Shown: in pieces, positions 14,361 through 22,877 of the stretch
Numbering within the stretch: position 1 is the stretch's first letter
Layout of the letters: each line of letters starts with the position of its first letter
Assembly: GCA_002375205.1 (NCBI GenBank)
Contig: DFLL01000008.1
Location: 1 to 25,192 of the forward strand
Origin: Caryophanales bacterium UBA3620
Lineage (GTDB): Bacteria > Bacillota_I > Bacilli_A > RF39 > UBA660
Reading direction: 5' to 3'
DNA length: 25,192 nucleotides
Translations under genes and position numbers: made by a program
The notes under the pieces: model-generated
The model's input: only the letters and a program-made list of their open reading frames with translations
Told to the model about the DNA's origin: nothing
Database searches by the model: none

Positions 14361-16112
14361 ATGAAAAAAATAAAAAACATATTTAAAATATTTTTAGCAT
14401 TAATAATTGTTTTTTCACAATTATCTAATGCTACAATTGTATTAGCAGCAGAAATAGCAGATAATGCTCCTATTGAAGATAGTGATACTGTGGGTGAAGA
14501 AGTAGAAGAAACCAAAGAAGAAGATTTAGTTAATGATACAGATAATGATGGAACTGATGAAAATTTAGAAGATGATAATGAGGAAAATACTGATGTTCCT
14601 TCGGAAAATGGTGAGGATAATCCTTTAGATAATGGAGAAGAAAATAGTGATAATGCTGAAATAAATCCTGAAGACCCTACTACTGGGGAAGATGAAATGC
14701 CTGAAGAAAAGACAGAATTTACTTTAGAAGATTTAGAAGTATTAATGAATGTTTATATTAATGAAGAAGAAGTACCTGAAGAACTTATTAATCTTTTAAT
14801 TGAAAAAGGTGCTCCAAGTATAGTAGAGGGAGAATTTACTGAACTTACTTTAGAAGATATTATGTTTGTTAGTGAGTTATTAAAAGAAGAAGCTGATATC
14901 GATACTGAGAGAGAAGAAAATGAGTATTTAAAACTTGAATTAGGAGAGGTTCCTAGTGAGGTTAAGAAAGGTGATACTTTTGATGTAGATGTTATTGTTT
15001 CTAATGAAATACTTGAAGAACTAATTGATGAGGAGGGTAATCTTATTGTTAGTGAAGACTTTATTGATGGTATTGAAGGACTTATTAATACTAGTGATAA
15101 TTTGAAAGTGGTTAATGTAGAATTTGGTGAATTTACTGGTGTTAATAATGAAGAAGGTAAATTTATTGCCGCTGGTAGTGAATATAGTGAGAATAAGGGA
15201 GTATTATTTACTATTACTTTTGAAGCTTTAGAAGAGGGCACTGGTGAAGTTACTATTAGTGGCAGGCTTGCTAAATATTTAACTATTAGTGACTTTGAGG
15301 ATTTAACATTTACCATTGAAGTTATTCCTAATGAGACAGGACTTAGTTCTTTAAATAGTGATATTGGAGAATTTGATAAAGAATTTGATAGTGATACTAC
15401 TGAATATACTCTTACTGTTCCTGAAGGTACTACAGAAATTACTTTATCTGGTGCATTAATTAATGAGGAAGATGAAGTTGTTGGATTATCTAGTTATATA
15501 ATTGATAGTGATAATATGACTATTTCAGTAGTGGTTACTACTCTTAATGGTGAAGAAAAAGTTTATACTATTAATGTTGTTAGAACAGTTAATTCTTCTG
15601 ATGAAGATGAAACTGTTGATGAAACAGTAGAAGTAGCGGAAACTTTTGCTGCTACGCCAATTGTATATTATGTATATTCTTCAAATAATTATTTGAAATC
15701 TCTTAATATTAAGGATTATGATATTGATTTTAATAGGGATACTTTAGAGTATAAATTAAAAGTAAAATCTGATGTTAAATTCTTAGATATTACCGCTATT
15801 ACAGAAGATTATCGTTCTAGAGTAGAAATTAATGGAAATGAAGAATTTAAAGAAGGAAAAAATGTTGTTACTATTAAGGTTACTGCTGAAAATGGTGAAG
15901 AAAGAGAATATAAATTACTAGTTGAAAAAGAAACTAAAGATGTTGCAGAGGAAGAAGAAAAAAATGGTAATGCCGAAAGATTTGTTATAATTATATTAAT
16001 TATTTTGGTTGTTCTTGGTTTGCTATACCTTATATTTAAAAAAGATGATGAAGAAAATAATAAAATTGATAATGTGAAAAATGTTGATAATAAAAAATTA
16101 AAAGAAAGATAA
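14361..16112 (+). CDS. Membrane-anchored surface protein with cohesin-like and cadherin-like domains
   Basis: Exported acidic protein of 583 residues. It has a signal peptide (KKIKNIFKIF, then a hydrophobic core ending at about VLAAE), then a ~75-residue Asp/Glu/Asn-rich low-complexity spacer. A cohesin-like beta domain follows (~190-325; LELGEVPSEVKKGDTFDVDV). Two cadherin-like beta-sandwich repeats come next, at ~327-410 (LSSLNSDIGEFDKEF to EKVYTINVVR) and ~445-525 (LKSLNIKDYDIDF to EREYKLLVEK). The end is a membrane helix (FVIIILIILVVLGLLYLIF) with a charged tail, so it is held in the membrane and not sorted by LPXTG. ATGs occur at 14352, 14358 and 14361; the last suits the AAAGGA site best. 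It directly precedes the Tad-like genes but is closed by a terminator. Confidence 0.82.
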   Translation: MKKIKNIFKIFLALIIVFSQLSNATIVLAAEIADNAPIEDSDTVGEEVEETKEEDLVNDTDNDGTDENLEDDNEENTDVPSENGEDNPLDNGEENSDNAEINPEDPTTGEDEMPEEKTEFTLEDLEVLMNVYINEEEVPEELINLLIEKGAPSIVEGEFTELTLEDIMFVSELLKEEADIDTEREENEYLKLELGEVPSEVKKGDTFDVDVIVSNEILEELIDEEGNLIVSEDFIDGIEGLINTSDNLKVVNVEFGEFTGVNNEEGKFIAAGSEYSENKGVLFTITFEALEEGTGEVTISGRLAKYLTISDFEDLTFTIEVIPNETGLSSLNSDIGEFDKEFDSDTTEYTLTVPEGTTEITLSGALINEEDEVVGLSSYIIDSDNMTISVVVTTLNGEEKVYTINVVRTVNSSDEDETVDETVEVAETFAATPIVYYVYSSNNYLKSLNIKDYDIDFNRDTLEYKLKVKSDVKFLDITAITEDYRSRVEINGNEEFKEGKNVVTIKVTAENGEEREYKLLVEKETKDVAEEEEKNGNAERFVIIILIILVVLGLLYLIFKKDDEENNKIDNVKNVDNKKLKER

Positions 16113-16130
16113 AAATATCTTTCTTTTTTT
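16101..16130 (+). terminator. Terminator after the surface-protein gene
   Basis: An 11-bp stem (16101-16111 with 16116-16126) with an AAAA loop and T-run. The stop codon of the surface protein lies in it, and it separates that gene from the Tad-like operon. Confidence 0.85.
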
Positions 16131-16142
16131 GTATATTTTTGA

Positions 16143-16148
16143 TATAAT
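16143..16148 (+). promoter_or_regulatory. Possible -10 box of the Tad-like operon
   Basis: TATAAT 26 bases before the first TadE-like start and just after a terminator, so a promoter is needed here. The -35 region (TTTCTT) is poor. Confidence 0.45.
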
Positions 16149-16174
16149 TGTAATGAAAATAGGGAGAGAGTTAT

Positions 16175-16510
16175 ATGAATAGAAAGGGTCAAGCTTTAGT
16201 GGAATTTGTTTTGATATTACCTGTATTAATAATTATATTATTTGCCATTATCGATTTTGGCCTTATAATGAGTAAAAAAAATGAACTTGAAAATATGAGC
16301 GTTGATGTTGTTACTTTGTTTAAAAATGGTAAGAGTATTGAGGATATAGATAAAATATATTCTGATGTATCTATTAAAAGGGAAGATAATAATGATTATA
16401 TTAAGATTAAAATTTCTAGGGATATAAATGTTATAACACCTGGTCTTAATTTGATACTTGGTAATCCATATAGAATTAGTATTGAAAGGAATGTTCCTAA
16501 TGAAACTTAA
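16175..16510 (+). CDS. TadE-like pseudopilin (first copy)
   Basis: Small membrane-tethered protein of 111 residues. It opens with NRKGQALVEFVLILPVLIII, the TadE hallmark: a charged leader, Gly, then a pilin-like hydrophobic helix with Glu at +5 after the Gly. TadE proteins are processed like type IV pilins and assemble as minor pseudopilins of Tad (Flp) systems. The remaining ~75 residues form a short extracytoplasmic domain. GGGAGAG lies seven bases or so upstream of the ATG. It is the first gene of a six-gene operon with Tad ATPase and platform genes; the next gene overlaps its end by 11 bases. Confidence 0.88.
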   Translation: MNRKGQALVEFVLILPVLIIILFAIIDFGLIMSKKNELENMSVDVVTLFKNGKSIEDIDKIYSDVSIKREDNNDYIKIKISRDINVITPGLNLILGNPYRISIERNVPNET

Positions 16511-16886
16511 TAATAAGGGACAATCACTTGTTATATTTATACTTATTATTCCTATTATTTTACTTTTATTTGTACTTATTTATGATGTAGCGGATGCAAT
16601 ATACGAAAAGAATAGGTTATCTAATACTTCTTATTTGGCTATTGAATATGCTCTAGATAATATTAATAGTATTGATGAGAATAGTGTAGTTGATTACATT
16701 TTAAAAAATAGTGATAATTTGAATAATATCTCTGTTATTATTGAAGATGGAAAAGTGGATATTGAACTTGGTAAAAATATTAAAGGTTTTTTTGGAAAAA
16801 GTTTTAATTTTGATTTAGTAGAAATTAAAACTAAATATAGTGGAACTATAGTAGATGAAGAAAAGAATATTGAGAGGATTAAGTGA
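16500..16886 (+). CDS. TadE/TadG-like pseudopilin (second copy)
   Basis: A second pilin-like protein, 128 residues from the ATG at 16500. It starts MKLNNKGQSLVIFILIIPII, the same K-G-Q-(A/S)-L-V start and hydrophobic helix as its neighbour, but with Ile at the position of the conserved Glu. The upstream in-frame start at 16458 lies deep in the first tadE and has no ribosome binding site; GAAAGG before 16500 fits better. The C-terminal part is ~95 residues of strand-rich sequence. It probably makes a heteromeric pseudopilin with the first copy. It ends in TGA followed directly by TAA, the only TGA stop of an intact gene in this window. Confidence 0.82.
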   Translation: MKLNNKGQSLVIFILIIPIILLLFVLIYDVADAIYEKNRLSNTSYLAIEYALDNINSIDENSVVDYILKNSDNLNNISVIIEDGKVDIELGKNIKGFFGKSFNFDLVEIKTKYSGTIVDEEKNIERIK

Positions 16887-16892
16887 TAAAAT

Positions 16893-17660
16893 ATGGCTGG
16901 TAAAATTATTAGTGTATCATCAGTAAAAGGTGGAGTTGGCAAGACTACTACTGTTCTTAATTTGGCGGGCATTTATTCTTTGATGGAAAAGAGAGTACTT
17001 ATTATTGATATGGATTTATATTCTGGGGGAGTAGCAGTATCATTAGATGTTAAGAATAAAAAAGATATTTTTATGATGGTTGATAGTATGGCTAATAATA
17101 GGTTTACTACTCTTAAAGATTATGTAACTATTTATAATAAATATATTGATGTTTTGGCATGCCCTAGAGATCCTAGAGAGGCTTTAAAGATTGAAAGCAG
17201 GTTTATTCCGATGATATTTGATTCCGCTAGAAAAGAGTATGATGTAGTACTTGTTGATATGAATCATGTGTTGGATGAAATTAATCTTACAATTATGGAT
17301 TATTCTTATATGACTTTATTTGTTCTTATTAATGATTTAGTTGATTTTAAGAATATGAAGAGTTTACTTAGTATATTTAAGGATACTGGTAAGAAAAATT
17401 ATCTTATTCTTTTAAACAACTCTAGAGATACTGGCAAAGATTATATGAGTATGTATGATATTAGAACAATGATTGGTGGTAATATTGATTATACAATATC
17501 AAGAAATTATTATATTAAGAATATTGACAAATATGTAATGAATGGTGAGATCCTTACTTTAAATAAAAATATTAATACTTTTCATTCGGGAGATATTTCT
17601 AATATGAAGAAGTTGGCTCTTGACTTAATAGGTGATTCTCATAATAAGGAGGTAAGGTAA
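16893..17660 (+). CDS. TadZ/CpaE-like MinD/ParA family ATPase
   Basis: A P-loop ATPase of 255 residues. It has the deviant Walker A KGGVGKTT (residues 12-19) typical of MinD/ParA proteins, LIIDMDLYSGGVAVSLDV as the switch I region, and VVLVDMNHVLDE in place of the usual Walker B 'hhhDxP' (Asn-His instead of Pro). It lacks the N-terminal receiver-like domain of long CpaE proteins. In Tad systems TadZ localises the assembly machine to a site on the inner face of the membrane. It lies between the pseudopilins and tadA. The only ribosome-binding-like element (AGAGG) is 15 bases upstream, so translation may depend on the preceding gene. Confidence 0.85.
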   Translation: MAGKIISVSSVKGGVGKTTTVLNLAGIYSLMEKRVLIIDMDLYSGGVAVSLDVKNKKDIFMMVDSMANNRFTTLKDYVTIYNKYIDVLACPRDPREALKIESRFIPMIFDSARKEYDVVLVDMNHVLDEINLTIMDYSYMTLFVLINDLVDFKNMKSLLSIFKDTGKKNYLILLNNSRDTGKDYMSMYDIRTMIGGNIDYTISRNYYIKNIDKYVMNGEILTLNKNINTFHSGDISNMKKLALDLIGDSHNKEVR

Positions 17661-18985
17661 TGGCTAATAAAAGTTTAACTGAGGCTTTTGAAGTTAAGCC
17701 TAAAAATCTTAATACCTCTAATGTTAAAGACTATGAGATATTTAATGATAAGAGTTTACTAGAGGAACTAAGAGTTAAGATTGTTCAGAATTTAATTGAA
17801 GAGAATATTCCTAGTGATGAGTTGTTAGAGGATTATATTAACAATGAAATTGATAGAACTCTTACTGGATATGATTTAAGTACTTTGGAAAGAGGACATA
17901 TTTTTAACTTGATTCAAAATGAAATAATGGGATATGGTCCTATTACACCACTTTTGGAAGATAATGCTATTACAGAGATAATGGTTAATGATCCTAATGA
18001 AGTATATGTTGAAATTGACGGTAAGATTGTTAAGGATGAAACGGTTTCATTTATTAATGATAAGCATATAATTAGAACAATTCAAAGAATTGTGCAGCCT
18101 TTAGGTAGGACGATTGATGCAGCAAATCCGATGGTTGATGCTAGACTTAGAGATGGTTCAAGACTTAATGCGATTATACCGCCATTAAGTTTGAAGGGAC
18201 CAGTTCTAACTATTAGAAAGTTTAATAAAAAGTTAGAAAGTATTGATGATTTATTAAGAAGAGGTAGCCTTACTGTTAATATGGCTAGATTTTTGGAAGC
18301 AGCAGTAGAGGCTAAACTTAATATTATTATATCTGGTGGTACTGGTAGTGGTAAAACAACACTGCTTAATATTTTGTCTGGTTTTTTAGGGGAAGATGAA
18401 AGAATTATTACTATAGAGGATGCCGCAGAACTAAAGCTTCATCAAAAACATGTAATATCATTAGAAACGAGACTTACCAACTATGAAGGTGAAGGAGAAG
18501 TAACAATTAGAGATTTAGTTAGAAACTCTCTTAGAATGAGACCTGATCGTATCATAGTGGGAGAGGTAAGAGGAAAAGAAGCTTTTGATATGATGCAAGC
18601 TATGAATACTGGACATGAGGGTTCTATTACGACTCTTCATGCTAATAATCCTATTGACTCTTTAAATAGATTAGAGACAATGATATTAATGAATGAAATG
18701 GAAATACCTGTGTCAGCGGTTAGAGGTTATATTGAAAATGCCATTGATATTATTGTTCAGATAGATAGGCTATCTGATGGTAAGAGAAAGATTACTTCGA
18801 TAAGCGAAGTTTCTGGCATGAAAGATGGTAATATTACTTTGAAAGAAATTTTTTCTTTTAAACTAAATGGAATTTCGAGTGATGGTAGTGTAATGGGAGA
18901 ATTTGGTGTTTATAAAAGAAAACCTTTAGTATATGAAAAGTTGGCGAGAAAGGGTTTCGAGAATATTAAAGATATATTTGAATAG
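17660..18985 (+). CDS. tadA: TadA/CpaF secretion ATPase
   Basis: Hexameric ATPase that powers Tad pilus or pseudopilus assembly, 441 residues. The N-terminal domain (~40-190) includes EIMGYGPITPLLED and ITEIMVNDPNEVYVE, the CpaF-type start. The motor domain has Walker A GGTGSGKTT (226-234), the Asp box ERIITIEDAAELKL, Walker B RIIVGEVRG (297-305) and the His box GHEGSITTLHANN (318-330). Its ATG shares one base with the tadZ stop and follows AAGGAGG. The sequence is complete and conventional, so the locus should be active. Confidence 0.95.
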   Translation: MANKSLTEAFEVKPKNLNTSNVKDYEIFNDKSLLEELRVKIVQNLIEENIPSDELLEDYINNEIDRTLTGYDLSTLERGHIFNLIQNEIMGYGPITPLLEDNAITEIMVNDPNEVYVEIDGKIVKDETVSFINDKHIIRTIQRIVQPLGRTIDAANPMVDARLRDGSRLNAIIPPLSLKGPVLTIRKFNKKLESIDDLLRRGSLTVNMARFLEAAVEAKLNIIISGGTGSGKTTLLNILSGFLGEDERIITIEDAAELKLHQKHVISLETRLTNYEGEGEVTIRDLVRNSLRMRPDRIIVGEVRGKEAFDMMQAMNTGHEGSITTLHANNPIDSLNRLETMILMNEMEIPVSAVRGYIENAIDIIVQIDRLSDGKRKITSISEVSGMKDGNITLKEIFSFKLNGISSDGSVMGEFGVYKRKPLVYEKLARKGFENIKDIFE

Positions 18986-19002
18986 AAAGAAGGGTGATAA
19001 TT

Positions 19003-20007
19003 ATGGATAATAGAATTACGTTATTATTAGAAATAATATTGTTTATTTTTATTGTTTTTGTTATCATCATTATTATAAAATTATATAATTCTAGTAAAAA
19101 AATTAAGAGAATTAGTGCATATAGTATTGAACCTATTAAAGATAATAATATTTCTTTTAGTGATGGAATAGTTAATAAGTATTTATCTTTTGTTAGAAAA
19201 ATGAGACCTTATATGAAGAAAATTAATTATTTTAAAATTAGAAGTAAAAAATATGATAAGTATATTAAATATAAACAAAAAGATATGATTGAATCTATTG
19301 ATTTTATTACTAATAAATTAATTATTGCTATCGTGTTTTTATTTCTTGCTATTTATTCTCAAATATTTAATTTTAGTGGATTTGGTATATTTAGATATTT
19401 AATAAACTATTTTATTGGTTATTATATATTGGATATTTATTATTATTTTTATTATAGAAGTCAGACTAAATTAATAGAGAGTGAACTACTTAGAGCTGTT
19501 ATTGTTATGAACAATGCTTTTAAAGCTGGTAAAAGTACTCTTCAGGCGATTAAAATAGCAAGTGTTGAACTTCCTGAACCTATTAATGATGAATTTAAGA
19601 AGATGTATTTGGATATGAAGTTTGGATTATCAGTTGATACTGTCTTTGATAGATTTGCTAAAAGGGTTAATTTGGAAGAGGCTGTTTATTTAAGTTCTTC
19701 TCTTACAATATTAAATAAAACTGGTGGTAATATAGTAGAGGTATTTTCTTCGATAGAGAGAACTTTATTTGATAAGAAAAAATTAAATGAAGAACTTAAG
19801 AATATTAGTTCCGCTCCTAAAATGGTAGTATATACTTTGTTTTTTGTGCCTATTGTATTTACATTATTTATATATATATTGAATAGGAATTATTTTAAAC
19901 CTTTATTTGATTCACCTCTTGGTTATATTATTATTGCCATTATTATAGTTATGTTTAGTATATATGTATTTCTTCTTAGAAGGATACTTAGAATAGAGGT
20001 GCAATAA
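19003..20007 (+). CDS. tadB: TadB-like platform protein (T2SSF domain)
   Basis: Polytopic membrane protein of 334 residues, the platform partner of TadA. It has one N-terminal helix (LLEIILFIFIVFVIIIII), a basic cytoplasmic stretch, two central helices (~110-150), and the T2SSF domain (~165-290). The domain includes LLRAVIVMNNAFKAGKSTLQ and LSSSLTILNKTGGNIVEVF, the family's characteristic 'G.s...A' and 'tGG.l...l' blocks. Two further helices end the protein. The frame opens at a GTG at 18994, but the ATG at 19003 lies a proper distance from AGAAGGG. It ends one base into tadC. Confidence 0.9.
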   Translation: MDNRITLLLEIILFIFIVFVIIIIIKLYNSSKKIKRISAYSIEPIKDNNISFSDGIVNKYLSFVRKMRPYMKKINYFKIRSKKYDKYIKYKQKDMIESIDFITNKLIIAIVFLFLAIYSQIFNFSGFGIFRYLINYFIGYYILDIYYYFYYRSQTKLIESELLRAVIVMNNAFKAGKSTLQAIKIASVELPEPINDEFKKMYLDMKFGLSVDTVFDRFAKRVNLEEAVYLSSSLTILNKTGGNIVEVFSSIERTLFDKKKLNEELKNISSAPKMVVYTLFFVPIVFTLFIYILNRNYFKPLFDSPLGYIIIAIIIVMFSIYVFLLRRILRIEVQ

Positions 20008-20717
20008 TGACTAGAAGGAAAAAGAAAAAGAATGTTCTTAGGAGTTTATTTAATGAGAAAAGATTGAGTAAAATAGAGACTAAGATAGATTTATTGGGAC
20101 TTGAATCTAAATATGATGCGGAAACTTTTTTAAGTATTAGATTTATTACTTCAGTGTTATTATTTATGCTTATATTTAGTAATTTTAAATATGGTTATAT
20201 TGTGGGTATAATTGTAGTAGTATTATATTATTTTGTATTTGAAAAAGTACTTTTAGATAATAAGATAAAAATGAGAAGCAAGAAACTTGATATTGAAGCA
20301 ATATATTTTTTTGAAGTATTTACATTATCTTTACAGACTGGAAGAAATTTATCGGAAGCTATATCTATGACTACAAATAGTATTGATAGTGAGTTATCTA
20401 ATGAATTTAAGGAAGCTTTAAGAGAAACTAAGTATGGTAAGAGTTTAACAGAGAGTTTAAATGATATGCAAAAATATATTCCATCTGATAATATTAATAA
20501 TATTATTCTAACTCTTACTCAATCTAATATGTATGGTAGTAGTATAATTGATACGATGCAGAATCAAGTTGATTATTTAAGGGAGAAAAGAATAATGGAG
20601 GTTAAAAGTGCGATATCTAAGATTCCAACAAAGATTAGTGTTATTTCAGTATTTTTCTTTATTCCTTTAATATTATTAATAATTCTTGGGCCTGTTTTAT
20701 TAAATTATCTTGGTTAG
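20007..20717 (+). CDS. tadC: TadC-like platform protein (T2SSF domain)
   Basis: Second platform subunit of 236 residues, about 100 shorter than TadB because it lacks the extra N-terminal region. It has a basic N-terminus (TRRKKKKNVLRS), two hydrophobic helices (~50-80), and a T2SSF domain (~95-205) with YFFEVFTLSLQTGRNLSEAI and LTQSNMYGSSIIDTM. A C-terminal helix (ISVISVFFFIPLILLIILGPVLL) ends it. Its start overlaps the tadB stop (TAATG), as is usual for coupled platform genes. It is the last gene of the operon; no pilin or prepilin peptidase follows. Confidence 0.9.
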   Translation: MTRRKKKKNVLRSLFNEKRLSKIETKIDLLGLESKYDAETFLSIRFITSVLLFMLIFSNFKYGYIVGIIVVVLYYFVFEKVLLDNKIKMRSKKLDIEAIYFFEVFTLSLQTGRNLSEAISMTTNSIDSELSNEFKEALRETKYGKSLTESLNDMQKYIPSDNINNIILTLTQSNMYGSSIIDTMQNQVDYLREKRIMEVKSAISKIPTKISVISVFFFIPLILLIILGPVLLNYLG

Positions 20718-20720
20718 TTC

Positions 20721-20749
20721 TTGACTAAGGAATAAAAAAATATTATTAT
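20721..20749 (+). promoter_or_regulatory. Promoter of yebC
   Basis: -35 TTGACT (20721-20726), 17-base spacer, -10 TATTAT (20744-20749), starting three bases after the tadC stop. Confidence 0.75.
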
Positions 20750-20776
20750 AGTGTATAGTTAAAAGGAGAGATTTTT

Positions 20777-21496
20777 ATGTCAGGACATAGTAAGTGGTCA
20801 ACAATAAAGAGAAAAAAGGGAGCTATTGATAGTGAAAGAAGTAAAGTTTTCCAAAAACTTGCTAAAGAATTATTTGTAGCAGCAAAGAGTGGAGACGCTA
20901 ATCCGGATAATAATTCGGCTTTAAGAATGGTAATAGAGAAAGCTAAGGCAGAAAATATGCCCAAGTCAAATATTGAGTCTGCTATTAATAAAGCTAAAAA
21001 TAAAGGTAATGATGAAAATTATGAAGCAGTAAGATATGAAGGCTATGGACCAGGTGGTATTGCTATTATGATTGATTGCCTTACAGATAATAAAAATAGA
21101 ACTGCCGGATTTGTGAGAAGTGCTCTAACAAAAAAAGGTGGTAACCTTGGTACTGATGGTTCTGTTAGCTATTTATTTGAAAGAAAAGGAGTACTTGTAT
21201 TAGAAAAGAATTATGATGAAGATAAGCTTATGGAAGATGTTTTATCTCTTGATGTGCTTGATTTCATAGTTGAAGAGGATAGTTATACTATTTATACTGA
21301 TCCGAATAGTTTTATTGATGTTAAAGATAATTTGACTAAAATGGGATATGATAATTTTATTGTAAGTGAAGTAACATTGCTTCCTAATAATTATATATCT
21401 CTTGATGGAGAAGATTATGAAAAAGTATGTAATCTTATTGATGCTTTAAATGATTTAGATGATGTTCAGAATGTATATCATAATTTAGAATTATAA
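20777..21496 (+). CDS. yebC: YebC/PmpR family protein
   Basis: Conserved cytoplasmic protein of 239 residues, the normal length for YebC/TACO1. It starts with the invariant SGHSKWSTIKRKKGAIDS and contains NPDNNSALRMVIEKAKAENM, RYEGYGPGGIAIMI and NKNRTA, all family landmarks. Long annotated as a DNA-binding regulator, the family has more recently been tied to translation of difficult (proline-rich) stretches. It has AAAGGAGAG, its own promoter and its own terminator, so it is independent of the Tad-like operon. Confidence 0.97.
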   Translation: MSGHSKWSTIKRKKGAIDSERSKVFQKLAKELFVAAKSGDANPDNNSALRMVIEKAKAENMPKSNIESAINKAKNKGNDENYEAVRYEGYGPGGIAIMIDCLTDNKNRTAGFVRSALTKKGGNLGTDGSVSYLFERKGVLVLEKNYDEDKLMEDVLSLDVLDFIVEEDSYTIYTDPNSFIDVKDNLTKMGYDNFIVSEVTLLPNNYISLDGEDYEKVCNLIDALNDLDDVQNVYHNLEL

Positions 21497-21500
21497 TATT

Positions 21501-21528
21501 ACTCTTTACTTATGTAAGGAGTTTTTTT
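21501..21528 (+). terminator. Terminator of yebC
   Basis: ACTCTTTAC/GTAAGGAGT stem (9 bp with one G-T pair), loop TTAT, then seven T; it begins four bases after the stop codon. Confidence 0.88.
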
Positions 21529-21549
21529 GTAAATAATAATATTTGGTAG

Positions 21550-21578
21550 TTGTAAAGTTAAATAAAATGTGTTATTAT
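21550..21578 (+). promoter_or_regulatory. Promoter of the SipW-type secreted protein genes
   Basis: -35 TTGTAA (21550-21555), 17-base spacer, -10 TATTAT (21573-21578). It serves the two small secreted-protein genes that follow. Confidence 0.7.
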
Positions 21579-21613
21579 TTTATTAGATTATAGATACTAG
21601 AGAGGAGATTATC

Positions 21614-22228
21614 GTGAAGTTTAGAAAATTAATGTTGGTTTTTACTATTACTGTTTCTATTATTTTTATTACTGTAATTGGGGCAACATATGCTTATTAT
21701 AGTACTAGTGCTGGTGATTTAAGTGGAACTACTGGTTCATCTGACAAATCATTAGGAGTAGTATTTACAAATAATGATTATATTGATTTAAATACGGGTA
21801 TTCCGATTTCTTCAAGTGAAGTCGAAACTAAAGCTAGTAAAACTATTTTTAGTTTGACTCCTAGTAATAATATTATTAATGGCTATGATATCAATGTTGA
21901 TATTAATTTATCTAATATTGATATAGACGCTTCTTTGATGGTTAGTGATTTTAAGTATAGGCTTGATTGTACTCATAGTGTTACTGGCAATACGCAGACA
22001 TTTACTGGTAATGCCACTAGTTTTACTGGTAATTATTATACAATTGCTAGTTTATCTACTACTGCTAATGGAAATAATATATTTTATATAGATACTAATG
22101 CTAACTCTCAAAGTTATAATTGTGTATTGTATATATGGCTAGAGGAATCTGGCGTAAATCAGAATAGTTTGATGGGAAAACACTTTGGAGCTAATATTCA
22201 AATTGATTCAATGATGAAAAAGAGGTAA
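21614..22228 (+). CDS. Small secreted protein with SipW-type signal peptide (first)
   Basis: Exported protein of 204 residues. The N-terminus is a basic start, a hydrophobic core (LMLVFTITVSIIFITVI) and then GATYAYYSTS, the G-x-(T/S)-x-A-(Y/F) pattern of SipW-dependent signal peptides known from TasA and camelysin. The mature part is rich in Ser, Thr, Asn and Asp and reads as beta strands, with two Cys (LDCTHS and YNCVLY) that could pair. It ends with YIWLEESGVN and FGANIQID, a pattern repeated in the next two genes. GTG start with AGAGGAG six bases upstream. A fibre- or matrix-forming role is possible by analogy only. Confidence 0.78.
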   Translation: MKFRKLMLVFTITVSIIFITVIGATYAYYSTSAGDLSGTTGSSDKSLGVVFTNNDYIDLNTGIPISSSEVETKASKTIFSLTPSNNIINGYDINVDINLSNIDIDASLMVSDFKYRLDCTHSVTGNTQTFTGNATSFTGNYYTIASLSTTANGNNIFYIDTNANSQSYNCVLYIWLEESGVNQNSLMGKHFGANIQIDSMMKKR

Positions 22229-22234
22229 CTGGTT

Positions 22235-22795
22235 ATGAGTAATAAAAAGAAAATAATTATTTCTATTTTTGTGGTTTCTGTTATTATTGTTATTGCTGCT
22301 GGAAGCGCGTATGCTTTTTTTAGATTTGTTACTAATAGTGGTAATTTTGAAAGTACTGCTGGTAAATTAGATATTGATTATAATATAAGTGAACCTAATT
22401 TAACAGGGGTTTTGATACCTTCTGCTACTAGAAGTGGTGGGGTAATGGAAAGTGTAACTGCTAAATTAAGAACAGGTAGTGTTGATGGAGCAATTAATTT
22501 ATATATTAATCCTACAGAGATAGAAGGAATACCACTTAATGCATTATCTTATGATGTTGATGTTATTGATACTTCTAGTAATATACTAAATCATTATAGT
22601 GGTGACTTTAGTACTGCTACGATAGGTACTCCATATAAGATAGTAGATGCTTATGATTTAAGTACTAATTTACTTACGTTTAATGTATATATATGGTTAG
22701 ATGGTACTAAGATAAATAATGAAAATTTTAATGGTAATAATCATTTTAATGCAGTAATAACTGCTGATAGTGTTCATATTACTGGGGAGTTTTAA
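22235..22795 (+). CDS. Small secreted protein with SipW-type signal peptide (second)
   Basis: Exported protein of 186 residues, six bases after the previous gene. The signal peptide is KKKIIISIFVVSVIIVIAA then GSAYAFFRF, again SipW-type. The mature domain begins SGNFESTAGKLDIDYNIS and ends VYIWLDGTKINNENF, HFNAVITADS. The beginning and end match the neighbouring secreted proteins while the middle differs, so the two arose by duplication or share one fold. It has no cysteines, unlike the first copy. AAGAGGT provides the ribosome binding site. It is followed by a hairpin, so the third gene may be made at a lower level. Confidence 0.78.
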   Translation: MSNKKKIIISIFVVSVIIVIAAGSAYAFFRFVTNSGNFESTAGKLDIDYNISEPNLTGVLIPSATRSGGVMESVTAKLRTGSVDGAINLYINPTEIEGIPLNALSYDVDVIDTSSNILNHYSGDFSTATIGTPYKIVDAYDLSTNLLTFNVYIWLDGTKINNENFNGNNHFNAVITADSVHITGEF

Positions 22796-22808
22796 TAGAA
22801 GATATGAT

Positions 22809-22853
22809 AGTGATAATTATGAAGATTAATTATTTTAATAGTTATCACTTTTT
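22809..22853 (+). terminator. Possible terminator or attenuator before the repeat-protein gene
   Basis: An 8-bp stem (22809-22816 with 22842-22849) and a long 25-base loop, then five T. The long loop makes it weaker than the others here. No clear promoter follows before the next gene, so some read-through would be needed. Confidence 0.5.
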
Positions 22854-22877
22854 CTAGAGTTATAGAGGGTGAATATA

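Noticed and set aside
14753..15316. Minus-strand 187-codon Ser-rich frame
   Set aside because: It is antisense to the acidic, Glu-rich surface protein; GAA/GAG codons read backwards give Ser/Phe-rich open frames. No ribosome binding site.
15809..16192. Minus-strand 127-codon frame over the end of the surface protein
   Set aside because: It covers the terminator and the start of tadE and is antisense to both; low complexity, Ser/Leu/Phe-rich.
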